Source: CAYUCY01 sp964443525
Lineage (GTDB): Bacteria; Pseudomonadota; Alphaproteobacteria; Caedimonadales; Caedimonadaceae
DNA length: 6,523 nucleotides
Assembly (NCBI GenBank): GCA_964443525.1
Contig: CAYUCY010000076.1
Span: forward strand, 1-6,523
Reading direction: 5' to 3'
Part shown: in pieces, positions 1 through 5,852 of the stretch
How the letters are laid out: every line of letters begins with the position of its first letter
Position numbering within the stretch: position 1 is the stretch's first letter
The notes under the pieces: generated by a model
What the model saw: the letters and a program-made list of their open reading frames with translations, nothing else
What the model was told of the DNA's origin: nothing
The model's database searches: none
Program-made: the position numbers and the translations under genes

Positions 1-1656
1 CCAATGCTGTGCTCTAAAATTTTGAGGACGAAGGGCACGTCAGTAGGTAAGAAGGCGGAAGAGACATCGGAAAGAGCCTATATTCGCATTTATAAAAAGT
101 CTCTGGATTGGTTTTTGAACCGGAAGGGGCTCTCATTCACATTGTTTATAGTGATCATGGGTGGCTGTATTCTTCTCTTCCCATTCGTTCCAAAAGAATA
201 CGCTCCGAAAGAGGATCGAGGAGCTTTCTTCCTTTTCGTAAACGGTCCCGAGGGCGCTTCTTTTAATTATACGAAAGAATACATGAGCTACCTTGAATCC
301 GATCTGATGTCTTATGTCAAGAACGGGGAGGTAGACCGCCTTTTGGTGAGGGCTCCCCGGTCTTTCGGAACCGCCGCCAATTTTAATGACGGCATTATCA
401 TCTCGGTACTCCAGGACTGGGGAAAAAGAAGAAACGGCTTTCAAATCATGCAAGAAATAGCACAAAAATACAGTAACCTTCCCGGAGTGAGAGTCTTTCC
501 CGTCATGCGTCAGGGATTTACAGTGGGAGCTCAAAAGCCGGTTCAATTTGTCCTCGGGGGACACTCTTATGAGGCGTTGGCCCAATGGCGGGATAAATTG
601 CTCTTGCGAATCGCGAAAGACAATCCTGGCCTTCATGGACTCGATTACGACTATAAGGAAACAAAGCCTCAATTAAGTATTAAGATTAATTTGGATCGGG
701 CATCCGATCTCGGCGTCAGCAATCGAAATATTGCCCGTACTCTTGAGACGATGTTGGGGTCTCGCCGTGTGACGACCTTTATCGACCAAGGCGAGGAATA
801 TGATGTGATTTTGGAAGGAGAACGAGAAAGTCAGCGATCTCCTCAGGACGTAGAAAATATCTACGTCAGATCCGAGACCACGAACAGATTGATTCCGCTT
901 TCGAATCTGGTTTCAATCGAAGAGACGGCGGACTCCCGTAATCTGAATCGATACAATAGGATTCGTGCTATTACCTTTGATGCTAATTTGGCACCGGGGC
1001 TCTCGCTCGAAGAAGGACTCGCCTATTTTGAAAAAATCGTGAAGGAGGAGTTGCCGGAGACGGCTGTCATAGATTACAAGGGCGAATCTCTTTCCTTCAA
1101 GCAAAGTACCCAATCCGTCTATTTCATCTTTCTTTTAAGCCTCGCTATGGTGTTTTTGGTCTTGGCAGCCCAGTTCGAGAGCTATATTCATCCTTTTGTG
1201 ATTATGGTTGTGGTGCCCACCTCCATTTTTGGAGCTCTTCTTGCTCTTTTTCTGTTCGGGCAAACCTTAAACATTTATACAGAGGTTGCTTTGATTATGT
1301 TAGTTGGCCTCTCTTCTAAAAACGGTATTTTGATTGTCGAATTTATCAATCAATTGAGAGATGAGGGGTGGGCTTTTGAAGACGCTATTCTGGAGGCTTC
1401 GAGTATTCGCTTGCGCCCTGTTTTAATGACGGGGATTACGACGATTATGGGTGCCGTTCCTTTGATGTTAGCCTCAGGCGCCGGTGCTGAAACCCGGATA
1501 ACCATCGGAATCGTCGTTTTTTCAGGAGTTTCTTTTGCCACCTTTTTTACTCTCTATCTGATCCCTGTTGCTTACAAATATTTTGCAAGAAAGACAGGCA
1601 CCCCTGATCAGGTCGCAAGTGTTCTCAGACGAGAGATCGAGCAAGCAAAGAAATAA
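1..1656 (+). CDS. RND-family efflux transporter permease (AcrB/HAE-type), C-terminal half, 5' end outside window
   Basis: This is an inner-membrane, proton-driven pump subunit that would work with a periplasmic adaptor and an outer-membrane channel to export drugs or other amphiphilic compounds. The frame is open from base 1, and the first codons (PMLCSK) match the end of TM6 in the family, so the ATG at 4 is internal. About 551 residues are visible, roughly the second half of a family of about 1,020-1,050. Counting from that Met: a membrane segment near 42-62 followed by the FVPKEYAPKEDRG-type exit into the periplasm (61-73), a periplasmic porter/docking region to about 365, then hydrophobic segments near 372-390, 397-418, 427-448, 472-490 and 500-525. 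The TM10 motif LVGLSSKNGILIVEF (433-447) has Lys439, equivalent to the AcrB proton-relay Lys940. SIRLRPVLMT (467-476) has Arg471, equivalent to AcrB Arg971. ASGAGAETR follows at 490-498. The short Lys-rich end is normal. Substrate cannot be read from this half, and no adaptor gene follows it. Confidence 0.95.
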   Translation, partial: PMLCSKILRTKGTSVGKKAEETSERAYIRIYKKSLDWFLNRKGLSFTLFIVIMGGCILLFPFVPKEYAPKEDRGAFFLFVNGPEGASFNYTKEYMSYLESDLMSYVKNGEVDRLLVRAPRSFGTAANFNDGIIISVLQDWGKRRNGFQIMQEIAQKYSNLPGVRVFPVMRQGFTVGAQKPVQFVLGGHSYEALAQWRDKLLLRIAKDNPGLHGLDYDYKETKPQLSIKINLDRASDLGVSNRNIARTLETMLGSRRVTTFIDQGEEYDVILEGERESQRSPQDVENIYVRSETTNRLIPLSNLVSIEETADSRNLNRYNRIRAITFDANLAPGLSLEEGLAYFEKIVKEELPETAVIDYKGESLSFKQSTQSVYFIFLLSLAMVFLVLAAQFESYIHPFVIMVVVPTSIFGALLALFLFGQTLNIYTEVALIMLVGLSSKNGILIVEFINQLRDEGWAFEDAILEASSIRLRPVLMTGITTIMGAVPLMLASGAGAETRITIGIVVFSGVSFATFFTLYLIPVAYKYFARKTGTPDQVASVLRREIEQAKK

Positions 1657-1666
1657 AGAGGAAGAA

Positions 1667-2653
1667 CTATCGATAGCGGTTTTCTTTGAGAAGGTAATCT
1701 TGAACATAGCGACGGATACCTTCCTCAAGAGAGGTCATTTTTTTTGTGTAGCCGGCCTTCCTAATCTTCTCCATGGATGCCTGCGTATAGTTTTGATAGC
1801 GGGGAGCAAGACTTGCGGGCATATCAAAGTATTCAATTTTCGATTCCTTTCCGAGAGCTTTAAAAATGGCCAACGCTAAGTCTTTAAAGCTTCTGGCCGT
1901 TCCCGTTCCACAGTTAAACAGCCCGCTTATATTCGGATTTTGATAGAGCCACAGCATAAGATCGACGCAATCGTCAACCCAGACAAAGTCTCTAAGTTGG
2001 CATCCATCTTCATATTTGGGGTCCGTTGCTTTAAAAAGGCGTGCTTTTTGACCTGTTTGAATTTGTTCGAAGAGGGCATGGGCCACACTTCTTTGACCTC
2101 CTTTGTGATACTCATTGGGTCCATACACGTTGAAAAATTTAAGACCAACGCACTGAGAGGGAAGGGCAAAACCACTTTCTTTTAGAGTTGTAATGCGGCG
2201 GTCAAAGAGATGCTTAGACCAGGCATAAACATTCAAGGGTAGGAGGCGCTTAAGATAAGCTGAGGACTCGTCATCTTTAAAGCCGTTTATACCATCTCCG
2301 TAGGTAGCTGCTGAGGACGCATAGATAAGGCGTGTTTGGTTCTCAATGCACCATGTCATGAGGTAGAGGGAAAGTTTGAAGTTATTCTCCATGACGAGAT
2401 CGGCATTAATTTCTGTCGTGGTTGAGATCGCTCCCATATGAAAGATTGCTTTTATTTTACCTGCATTCTTGTTGAGAAAGCAGGTGAGCTGTTCCGGTTT
2501 AATCCAGTCGGCAATGTTACGTGATCTTAAGTTTTGCCAGCGGTCGTCCTCATAAAAGCGATCAATGACGATTAAAGGCTCTTGTGTTGATGTCTCAAGG
2601 GCTGCAACAAGGTTTGAGCCGATAAAACCGGCGCCGCCTGTGATCACTAACAT
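1667..2653 (-). CDS. hldD: ADP-L-glycero-D-manno-heptose 6-epimerase
   Basis: This cytoplasmic enzyme converts ADP-D-glycero-D-manno-heptose to the L-glycero form, the donor for heptose in the LPS inner core. The 328-residue protein is an extended short-chain dehydrogenase. The NAD(P)-binding motif TGGAGFIG is at 5-12, YASSAATYG with the active-site Ser/Thr region at 111-119, and the catalytic YxxxK pair is Tyr143/Lys147. FNVYGPNEYHKGG (174-186) carries Lys184, matching the second base Lys178 of E. coli HldD. RDFVWVDD (221-228) and FNCGTGTARSF (246-256) are further family motifs. It is about 18 residues longer than E. coli HldD. The extra length lies mainly near 125-138 and 208-219, and the YEDGCQLRDF insert resembles alphaproteobacterial forms. 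The start is set by AGGAG seven bases upstream. It stands alone, convergent with the efflux gene and divergent from the 2823 gene; no other heptose or LPS genes adjoin it. Confidence 0.95.
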   Translation of the reverse strand: MLVITGGAGFIGSNLVAALETSTQEPLIVIDRFYEDDRWQNLRSRNIADWIKPEQLTCFLNKNAGKIKAIFHMGAISTTTEINADLVMENNFKLSLYLMTWCIENQTRLIYASSAATYGDGINGFKDDESSAYLKRLLPLNVYAWSKHLFDRRITTLKESGFALPSQCVGLKFFNVYGPNEYHKGGQRSVAHALFEQIQTGQKARLFKATDPKYEDGCQLRDFVWVDDCVDLMLWLYQNPNISGLFNCGTGTARSFKDLALAIFKALGKESKIEYFDMPASLAPRYQNYTQASMEKIRKAGYTKKMTSLEEGIRRYVQDYLLKENRYR

Positions 2654-2660
2654 GGCATAT

Positions 2661-2665
2661 CTCCT
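2661..2665 (-). promoter_or_regulatory. Ribosome binding site of hldD
   Basis: On the minus strand AGGAG is followed by seven bases and then ATG, a near-ideal spacing. It supports the start at 2653. An earlier overlapping ATG on this strand is out of frame with the protein. Confidence 0.8.
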
Positions 2666-2680
2666 GCATCATTTTTTGTA

Positions 2681-2709
2681 GTTATAGACATTGCCTCAGG
2701 GGGATGCAA
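2681..2709 (-). promoter_or_regulatory. Candidate sigma70-type promoter of hldD
   Basis: Read on the minus strand, TTGCAT (2709-2704) lies 17 bases before TATAAC (2686-2681). The -10 matches the consensus at 5 of 6 positions and the -35 at 3 of 6. Transcription would start near 2674, giving a leader of about 20 bases that still contains the Shine-Dalgarno. An imperfect inverted repeat (2691-2709) fills the -35 and spacer and could be an operator. This is pattern matching only. Confidence 0.45.
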
Positions 2710-2736
2710 GTGTTTGGGGAAGCTTTTTACTCTTTA

Positions 2737-2750
2737 AAATAAATTTATTT
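2737..2750. repeat. 14-bp perfect A/T palindrome in the divergent intergenic region
   Basis: AAATAAATTTATTT reads identically on both strands and its last two bases overlap the candidate -35 of the downstream gene. The half-element AAATAAAT recurs at 2761-2768, 24 bases further on and between the -35 and -10. It could be a repressor or nucleoid-protein site, or simply A/T-rich promoter DNA. Such palindromes arise by chance more easily in A/T-rich sequence. Confidence 0.4.
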
Positions 2751-2778
2751 GACAAATTGAAAATAAATAACATATCTA
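2749..2778 (+). promoter_or_regulatory. Candidate promoter of the 681-residue secreted-protein gene
   Basis: A perfect -35 hexamer TTGACA occupies 2749-2754. The matching -10 is poor: TATCTA at 2773-2778 (spacing 18) or ATATCT at 2772-2777 (spacing 17). A better hexamer, TATCAT at 2777-2782, is too far away (22 bases). A strong -35 with a weak -10 in A/T-rich DNA fits a regulated promoter, but the start site is not determined by the sequence. Confidence 0.4.
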
Positions 2779-2796
2779 TCATGCAACGAACTTTTA

Positions 2797-2818
2797 TTTA
2801 AATTTGGAGTTTAAATTT
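2797..2818 (+). promoter_or_regulatory. Shine-Dalgarno GGAG framed by a 9-bp direct repeat (TTTAAATTT)
   Basis: TTTAAATTT occurs at 2797-2805 and again at 2810-2818, with only GGAG (2806-2809) between. Because TTTAAA and AAATTT are self-complementary, the copies can also pair with each other and leave GGAG in a loop. GGAG lies 13 bases from the ATG at 2823, longer than usual, but the next in-frame ATG (2835) is much too far. This supports the start at 2823. Confidence 0.55.
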
Positions 2819-2822
2819 AAAA

Positions 2823-4868
2823 ATGAATAATAAAATGAAATACAATTTTAAAAATTATCTTAGGAATTCACTTGCAGGGGTTCTTCTAACGGCAACTGCA
2901 TTGAGCGCCTCTCATACTCCATCCTCACAAGATGAGCCTATGCGGCGTGCCTTCACAGCTATGGATCTTTTGGATATGGAGCAAAAAGATTCTGGAAAAG
3001 GCGGGAGTTCCATCTTGGATCTATATCGTTTAGAATCTATTTTTCACAATTCCGGTCGTCAGGCGTATTATGAGGCATACAAGGGCCTCGATAGGACGGC
3101 TCTCCAGGCTGTGGCTGAAACGCAATTGATGACAGCGCTCGAGGCGGGGAGCCCTTTCGCGGCATATCATCTGTTTAAATTTTACTGTGCTCGTGAGAAG
3201 AAAAGCTCCATTGAAGACTTAAGGTTAGATCGTGGTGTTCTTTCCTCTCTTTCACAGGAGACAAAAGAGCGTGGAGAAAAGATACTTCTTGAGGCAATCC
3301 GAATTAAACAGCAGAAAGGAATTCGTTCGGGGGTAGCGCAAGATATTGATCTCTTGGTTGCACTCAATGGAATTACGACAAAATCCATTTCAGGAATTCG
3401 TCAAATAGAGGCTATAGATCCGATAAGTGCACTTTCTTTTTATGGATATTTAGCAACAAATTTGGAGCAAGCAGAAACAGATGCGGCTTTTGAGGCTCTC
3501 AAACATCTCAGTGAATTACCGCAAAGTTGGGTTTCTTTAGGGCACGCATTCATTGTTCGTAAGATGTTTGAGGAAGGCATTGACTTCTTTGAGAAATCTT
3601 TAAGCACATTCAATTCTGATTCAGGGGAGCTGTGGCTCTTGAAAAGCATCATCGAGCAAAATGATAATCCTTTTGATGTGCGCTTAAGAGCAACTCGTTT
3701 GCGTCAATTGCATGCGACAAAGCTTAATACTTCAGATGGACAGTTCGAGGCTTATAATAATTATCGTACCCTTCTCAAAGAGATAAAAGATAGGTCTGCA
3801 GCGATGCAAGAAGACCTGTTTCATGTCTCGAGCGCCATGGCAAGAATTGCGAATGAGTCTCTTAAAGAAACTCCGTCTCTCCTTTTTCAGTTGGCCTTTC
3901 TCTATTCTGAAGAAGCGGTTCCGGGAACGGATATGTCTTCTATCATAGATATGTTTAAAGAAGCAGCGGATCATGGATGCCGTGAAAGCTTGGATAAATT
4001 GGTCACATTTGAGCCGTTTTTAGAAGGAAATAGAGTGAACGACGCTACTCTTTTCTTTGTAAGTCACGGGAGCATTGCGGGTTTGTCGGCCTTGCATCAA
4101 AAGACGAACAATGACGTTTTTCTGGTTATGATCGAGAGGCTTAAAGAGAGGAATCAAAATCGCCGTCATGAATCCGATTCTAGTGACGCAGAGCTTTTGA
4201 ATGACAGCTATGTTCTTGCGCTCGATCTAAAAATTCTTAAACTTGAGGAACAGGTTAATAAACTTGCAGCGTTTATCCACGATACAGAAGAAAGAATCTA
4301 TTATGCGTTCGATTATTACTGTCAGAAATCCATCAGCATTTTCTTAGATGCCTATAATAATGCATTTATCAAATTTGACTCTAAAAATTTTGCGAATGAA
4401 TATGTGGACGGGATTAAAAAGAGAAAGTCAGTACTAGAAGACGAAATTAAGGCGATCAAAACGCGTCAGGATGAGATTTTGAGAGGCGTTTCAGCCAAGG
4501 AACTCTATGGCTTGGCTCAAGAGTATCATCTGCTTCACCAGGCAGAGGAGACGCTCCATAGATATTCTTTTTCAGTACCGACGATATTTCTGAACGGATT
4601 TCTTTCGATTCTTGGGAAAGCGGCCGATCAGGGTTATTTACCTGCTGTCGAAGGATTAGTTGATTTTTATTCGAAAGGGGAGGGTAACAGCTCCGACACC
4701 TCACTCTCCAGCATTTCAACGGCGAGCATCTCAATAAGCAACGTTGAGCATTTATCAGAAAAGGCTGCTTTCTATGAACGTATGAGAACACTTCTTAAGG
4801 ATGAAAGCCTCTCTCTTTTGGAAAAAATTGCTCGATTTGAAGCTCTTATGAAAGAGAAATCTTTCTAA
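2823..4868 (+). CDS. Secreted helical-repeat protein with Sel1/TPR-like segments, function unknown
   Basis: I do not recognise this 681-residue protein. It begins with a Sec-type signal peptide: a basic start with Lys/Arg to residue 14, a hydrophobic core LAGVLLTATALSA (17-29), and a plausible signal peptidase I site after SAS (residue 30). There is no lipobox Cys. The rest looks alpha-helical. Sel1/TPR-like segments are seen near 97-121 (ALEAGSPFAAYHLFKFY), 236-261 (SLGHAFIVRKMFEEGIDFFEKSL), 355-393 (LAFLYSEE then MFKEAADHGCRESLDKL) and 594-618 (LGKAADQGYLPAVEGLVDFYS). They are degenerate and scattered, not a clean tandem array. A charged heptad-like region at about 465-490 and 528-556 suggests a coiled coil. 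A Ser-rich linker (622-639) precedes a helical end (640-681). No enzyme motif is visible. It has its own promoter and a terminator after it, so it is probably monocistronic. The DNA looks more A/T-rich than secG/pyrG. A periplasmic or exported scaffold, or a host-interaction factor, is inference; the export signal is the firmest point. Confidence 0.85.
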   Translation: MNNKMKYNFKNYLRNSLAGVLLTATALSASHTPSSQDEPMRRAFTAMDLLDMEQKDSGKGGSSILDLYRLESIFHNSGRQAYYEAYKGLDRTALQAVAETQLMTALEAGSPFAAYHLFKFYCAREKKSSIEDLRLDRGVLSSLSQETKERGEKILLEAIRIKQQKGIRSGVAQDIDLLVALNGITTKSISGIRQIEAIDPISALSFYGYLATNLEQAETDAAFEALKHLSELPQSWVSLGHAFIVRKMFEEGIDFFEKSLSTFNSDSGELWLLKSIIEQNDNPFDVRLRATRLRQLHATKLNTSDGQFEAYNNYRTLLKEIKDRSAAMQEDLFHVSSAMARIANESLKETPSLLFQLAFLYSEEAVPGTDMSSIIDMFKEAADHGCRESLDKLVTFEPFLEGNRVNDATLFFVSHGSIAGLSALHQKTNNDVFLVMIERLKERNQNRRHESDSSDAELLNDSYVLALDLKILKLEEQVNKLAAFIHDTEERIYYAFDYYCQKSISIFLDAYNNAFIKFDSKNFANEYVDGIKKRKSVLEDEIKAIKTRQDEILRGVSAKELYGLAQEYHLLHQAEETLHRYSFSVPTIFLNGFLSILGKAADQGYLPAVEGLVDFYSKGEGNSSDTSLSSISTASISISNVEHLSEKAAFYERMRTLLKDESLSLLEKIARFEALMKEKSF

Positions 4869-4882
4869 AGTTTCCTTAAGTC

Positions 4883-4934
4883 AAAAAAGGAGTCTGCCAT
4901 AAACATGAGATGTTTGTGATAAAATTCCTTTTTT
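4883..4934. terminator. Nested inverted repeat, probable bidirectional intrinsic terminator
   Basis: An outer perfect 9-bp inverted repeat pairs AAAAAAGGA (4883-4891) with TCCTTTTTT (4926-4934). Inside it, AAACAT (4901-4906) and ATGTTT (4910-4915) form a 6-bp stem with a GAG loop. That stem extends to nine pairs (4898-4918) with one G-U wobble. The structure begins 14 bases after the stop of the secreted-protein gene and ends in a six-T run on the plus strand, with the mirror-image T run on the minus strand. The stems are A/T-rich, so strength is uncertain. It would separate the secreted-protein gene from the small gene at 5007. Confidence 0.55.
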
Positions 4935-4948
4935 CTTTGGAGATGGGC

Positions 4949-4977
4949 TTTAAATAGTTTTTTCCAAATGTTAAAAT
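4949..4977 (+). promoter_or_regulatory. Candidate promoter of the small coiled-coil protein gene
   Basis: TTTAAA (4949-4954, 4 of 6 matches to TTGACA) lies 17 bases before TAAAAT (4972-4977, 5 of 6 matches to TATAAT). A start near 4984 would leave a short leader containing the Shine-Dalgarno. It follows the terminator-like structure directly, as expected for a new transcription unit. A/T-rich background lowers confidence. Confidence 0.4.
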
Positions 4978-4993
4978 AAAAAAGATATAAGGC

Positions 4994-4999
4994 AGGAGA
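4994..4999 (+). promoter_or_regulatory. Ribosome binding site of the 5007 gene
   Basis: AGGAGA is followed by seven bases and then ATG at 5007. It is the best ribosome binding site in the window and fixes the start of this small gene. Confidence 0.8.
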
Positions 5000-5006
5000 A
5001 AGGGAC

Positions 5007-5366
5007 ATGAAAAATTCAAACAAGTTCTTTGAAGACATGACAAAGATGGCGCAAGGCTTTGCAAGCGTTATGATTGATATGAGCAAAAAAATGGCACAAC
5101 GTTTTGAAGGTCAGTGTAAAGACTGGCAGTCCGGAATGCATTCGGCTTGCGCAAAAGAGAATAAGGAACTCAGAGCACAGCTTGAAAAGCTTCAAAAGGA
5201 TCATGCGGATTTGATAAAAAAAATGTCGGGGATGGGGACATCTTCGGCTGCCAAAACATCGCCTTCAACAAGGGCGCAAAAGAAGTCATCTCCGAAAGGA
5301 ACGGCGCCTAAAAAGTCTGAACAAAAGACATCTTCAAAAAAATCGGCACCTCGGAAAAAGGCATAA
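5007..5366 (+). CDS. Small coiled-coil protein with basic tail, possible UbiK/BMFP-family accessory factor
   Basis: The 119-residue protein has no signal peptide. Residues 5-34 (NKFFEDMTKMAQGF, then VMIDMSKKMAQRFE) resemble the amphipathic N-terminus of alphaproteobacterial UbiK/BMFP proteins, which often begin with a (N/D)(R/K)F-(D/E)-D-hydrophobic pattern and an A/G-rich helix. Residues 50-72 (KENKELRAQLEKLQKDHADLI) form a coiled coil, also typical of that family, in which E. coli UbiK helps assemble the ubiquinone biosynthesis complex. Between them, Trp40 and two cysteines (37, 48) replace the usual charged segment. From about 78 the chain is a disordered Lys/Ser/Ala/Pro/Thr tail with repeated KK-S and PKK units, similar to histone H1-like tails, so nucleic-acid or membrane-surface binding is also possible. 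It lies 73 bases upstream of secG on the same strand. Real coding is very likely; the family assignment is tentative and rests on remembered sequence patterns. Confidence 0.75.
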   Translation: MKNSNKFFEDMTKMAQGFASVMIDMSKKMAQRFEGQCKDWQSGMHSACAKENKELRAQLEKLQKDHADLIKKMSGMGTSSAAKTSPSTRAQKKSSPKGTAPKKSEQKTSSKKSAPRKKA

Positions 5367-5373
5367 TTAAAAG

Positions 5374-5403
5374 CTGGCATTTTCGGGCGAAACCTCATAG
5401 AAT
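5374..5403 (+). promoter_or_regulatory. Candidate promoter of the secG-pyrG operon
   Basis: CTGGCA (5374-5379, 4 of 6 matches) lies 18 bases before TAGAAT (5398-5403, 5 of 6 matches). Transcription from about 5410 would give a leader of about 30 bases ending in the secG Shine-Dalgarno. No convincing terminator lies between the 5007 gene and this site, so read-through from upstream is also possible. Confidence 0.4.
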
Positions 5404-5424
5404 GCTCCCCAGTTTAAAGCAATT

Positions 5425-5430
5425 GAGGAA
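5425..5430 (+). promoter_or_regulatory. Ribosome binding site deciding the secG start
   Basis: GAGGAA ends immediately before an in-frame GTG (5431) and nine bases before the in-frame ATG at 5440. A ribosome needs several bases between this site and the start codon, so it selects the ATG and excludes the GTG. Confidence 0.75.
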
Positions 5431-5439
5431 GTGTTTCGT

Positions 5440-5850
5440 ATGACAACCTTTGTCCTGATTCTTCATATCATCATCGCGATCCTGATGGTGGGCGTTATTT
5501 TAATTCAAAAAAGTGAGGGCGGCGGGCTCGGGATGGGCGGTGGTTCTATGGGGGGATTGATGACGACCCGTGGGACGGCCAACTTGTTAACACGCGCGAC
5601 GGCCGTGTTAATCACTCTGTTTTTTACAACGACAATTGTTCTTGCGCTTCTCTTTAAAGGATCGACCAAGCCGAAGACTTCACTGCTTGATGCAATCCCT
5701 GAGCCTTCCGCTCCCGTTGCAAGCCGGCAAGCACCGGTTCAGCCGGAACCTCCCACGACGACTCCTCAAGCGCCTCAACCGACAAAGGCTGAGCCTGAGG
5801 TTCCTGTGGGTTCTAAGGCAGATCAACCAAAAAAAACATCTAAAGAGTAG
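5440..5850 (+). CDS. secG: Protein-export membrane protein SecG
   Basis: SecG is the small, non-essential partner of SecY and SecE in the inner-membrane translocon and assists SecA-driven export. The 136-residue protein has TM1 at about 3-22 (FVLILHIIIAILMVGVILIQ), the family's Q-K-x-x-G-G-G-L-G motif with a Gly-rich loop (23-39), then RGTANLLTRATA (44-55), which matches the conserved F/L-L-T-R-x-T-A signature, and TM2 at about 54-72. The tail from about 87 to the end is Pro/Ala/Glu/Lys-rich and probably disordered, as in other alphaproteobacterial SecGs. The start at 5440 is chosen from the Shine-Dalgarno spacing; a GTG three codons upstream would add only VFR. The stop lies two bases before the pyrG start, so the two genes are co-transcribed and probably translationally coupled. 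Confidence 0.95.
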   Translation: MTTFVLILHIIIAILMVGVILIQKSEGGGLGMGGGSMGGLMTTRGTANLLTRATAVLITLFFTTTIVLALLFKGSTKPKTSLLDAIPEPSAPVASRQAPVQPEPPTTTPQAPQPTKAEPEVPVGSKADQPKKTSKE

Positions 5851-5852
5851 TA

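Noticed and set aside
133..672. A 179-codon open frame on the minus strand.
   Set aside because: It is wholly antisense to the conserved efflux permease. Its translation shows no recognisable domain and is explained by codon bias on the other strand.
1723..1745. Short hairpin CCTC-AAGA-GAGG followed by a run of eight T, a possible plus-strand terminator for the efflux gene.
   Set aside because: The stem is only four pairs. The T run is the complement of consecutive Lys codons plus ATG in hldD, so coding explains it.
1568..1879. A 103-codon plus-strand frame across the efflux/hldD junction.
   Set aside because: It overlaps the end of the efflux gene in another frame and then runs antisense through conserved hldD. 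There is no sensible product.
4456..4791. A 111-codon minus-strand frame inside the secreted-protein gene.
   Set aside because: The plus-strand frame is continuous, starts with a signal peptide and has repeat-like structure. The antisense translation has none of these.
4986..4991. TATAAG as a -10 element for the 5007 gene.
   Set aside because: A start about seven bases downstream would fall in or after the Shine-Dalgarno and remove it from the message. TAAAAT at 4972 fits better.
5381..5392. TTTC-GGGC-GAAA hairpin as a terminator between the 5007 gene and secG.
   Set aside because: Only four pairs and no T run follows. It also lies inside the candidate secG promoter spacer.
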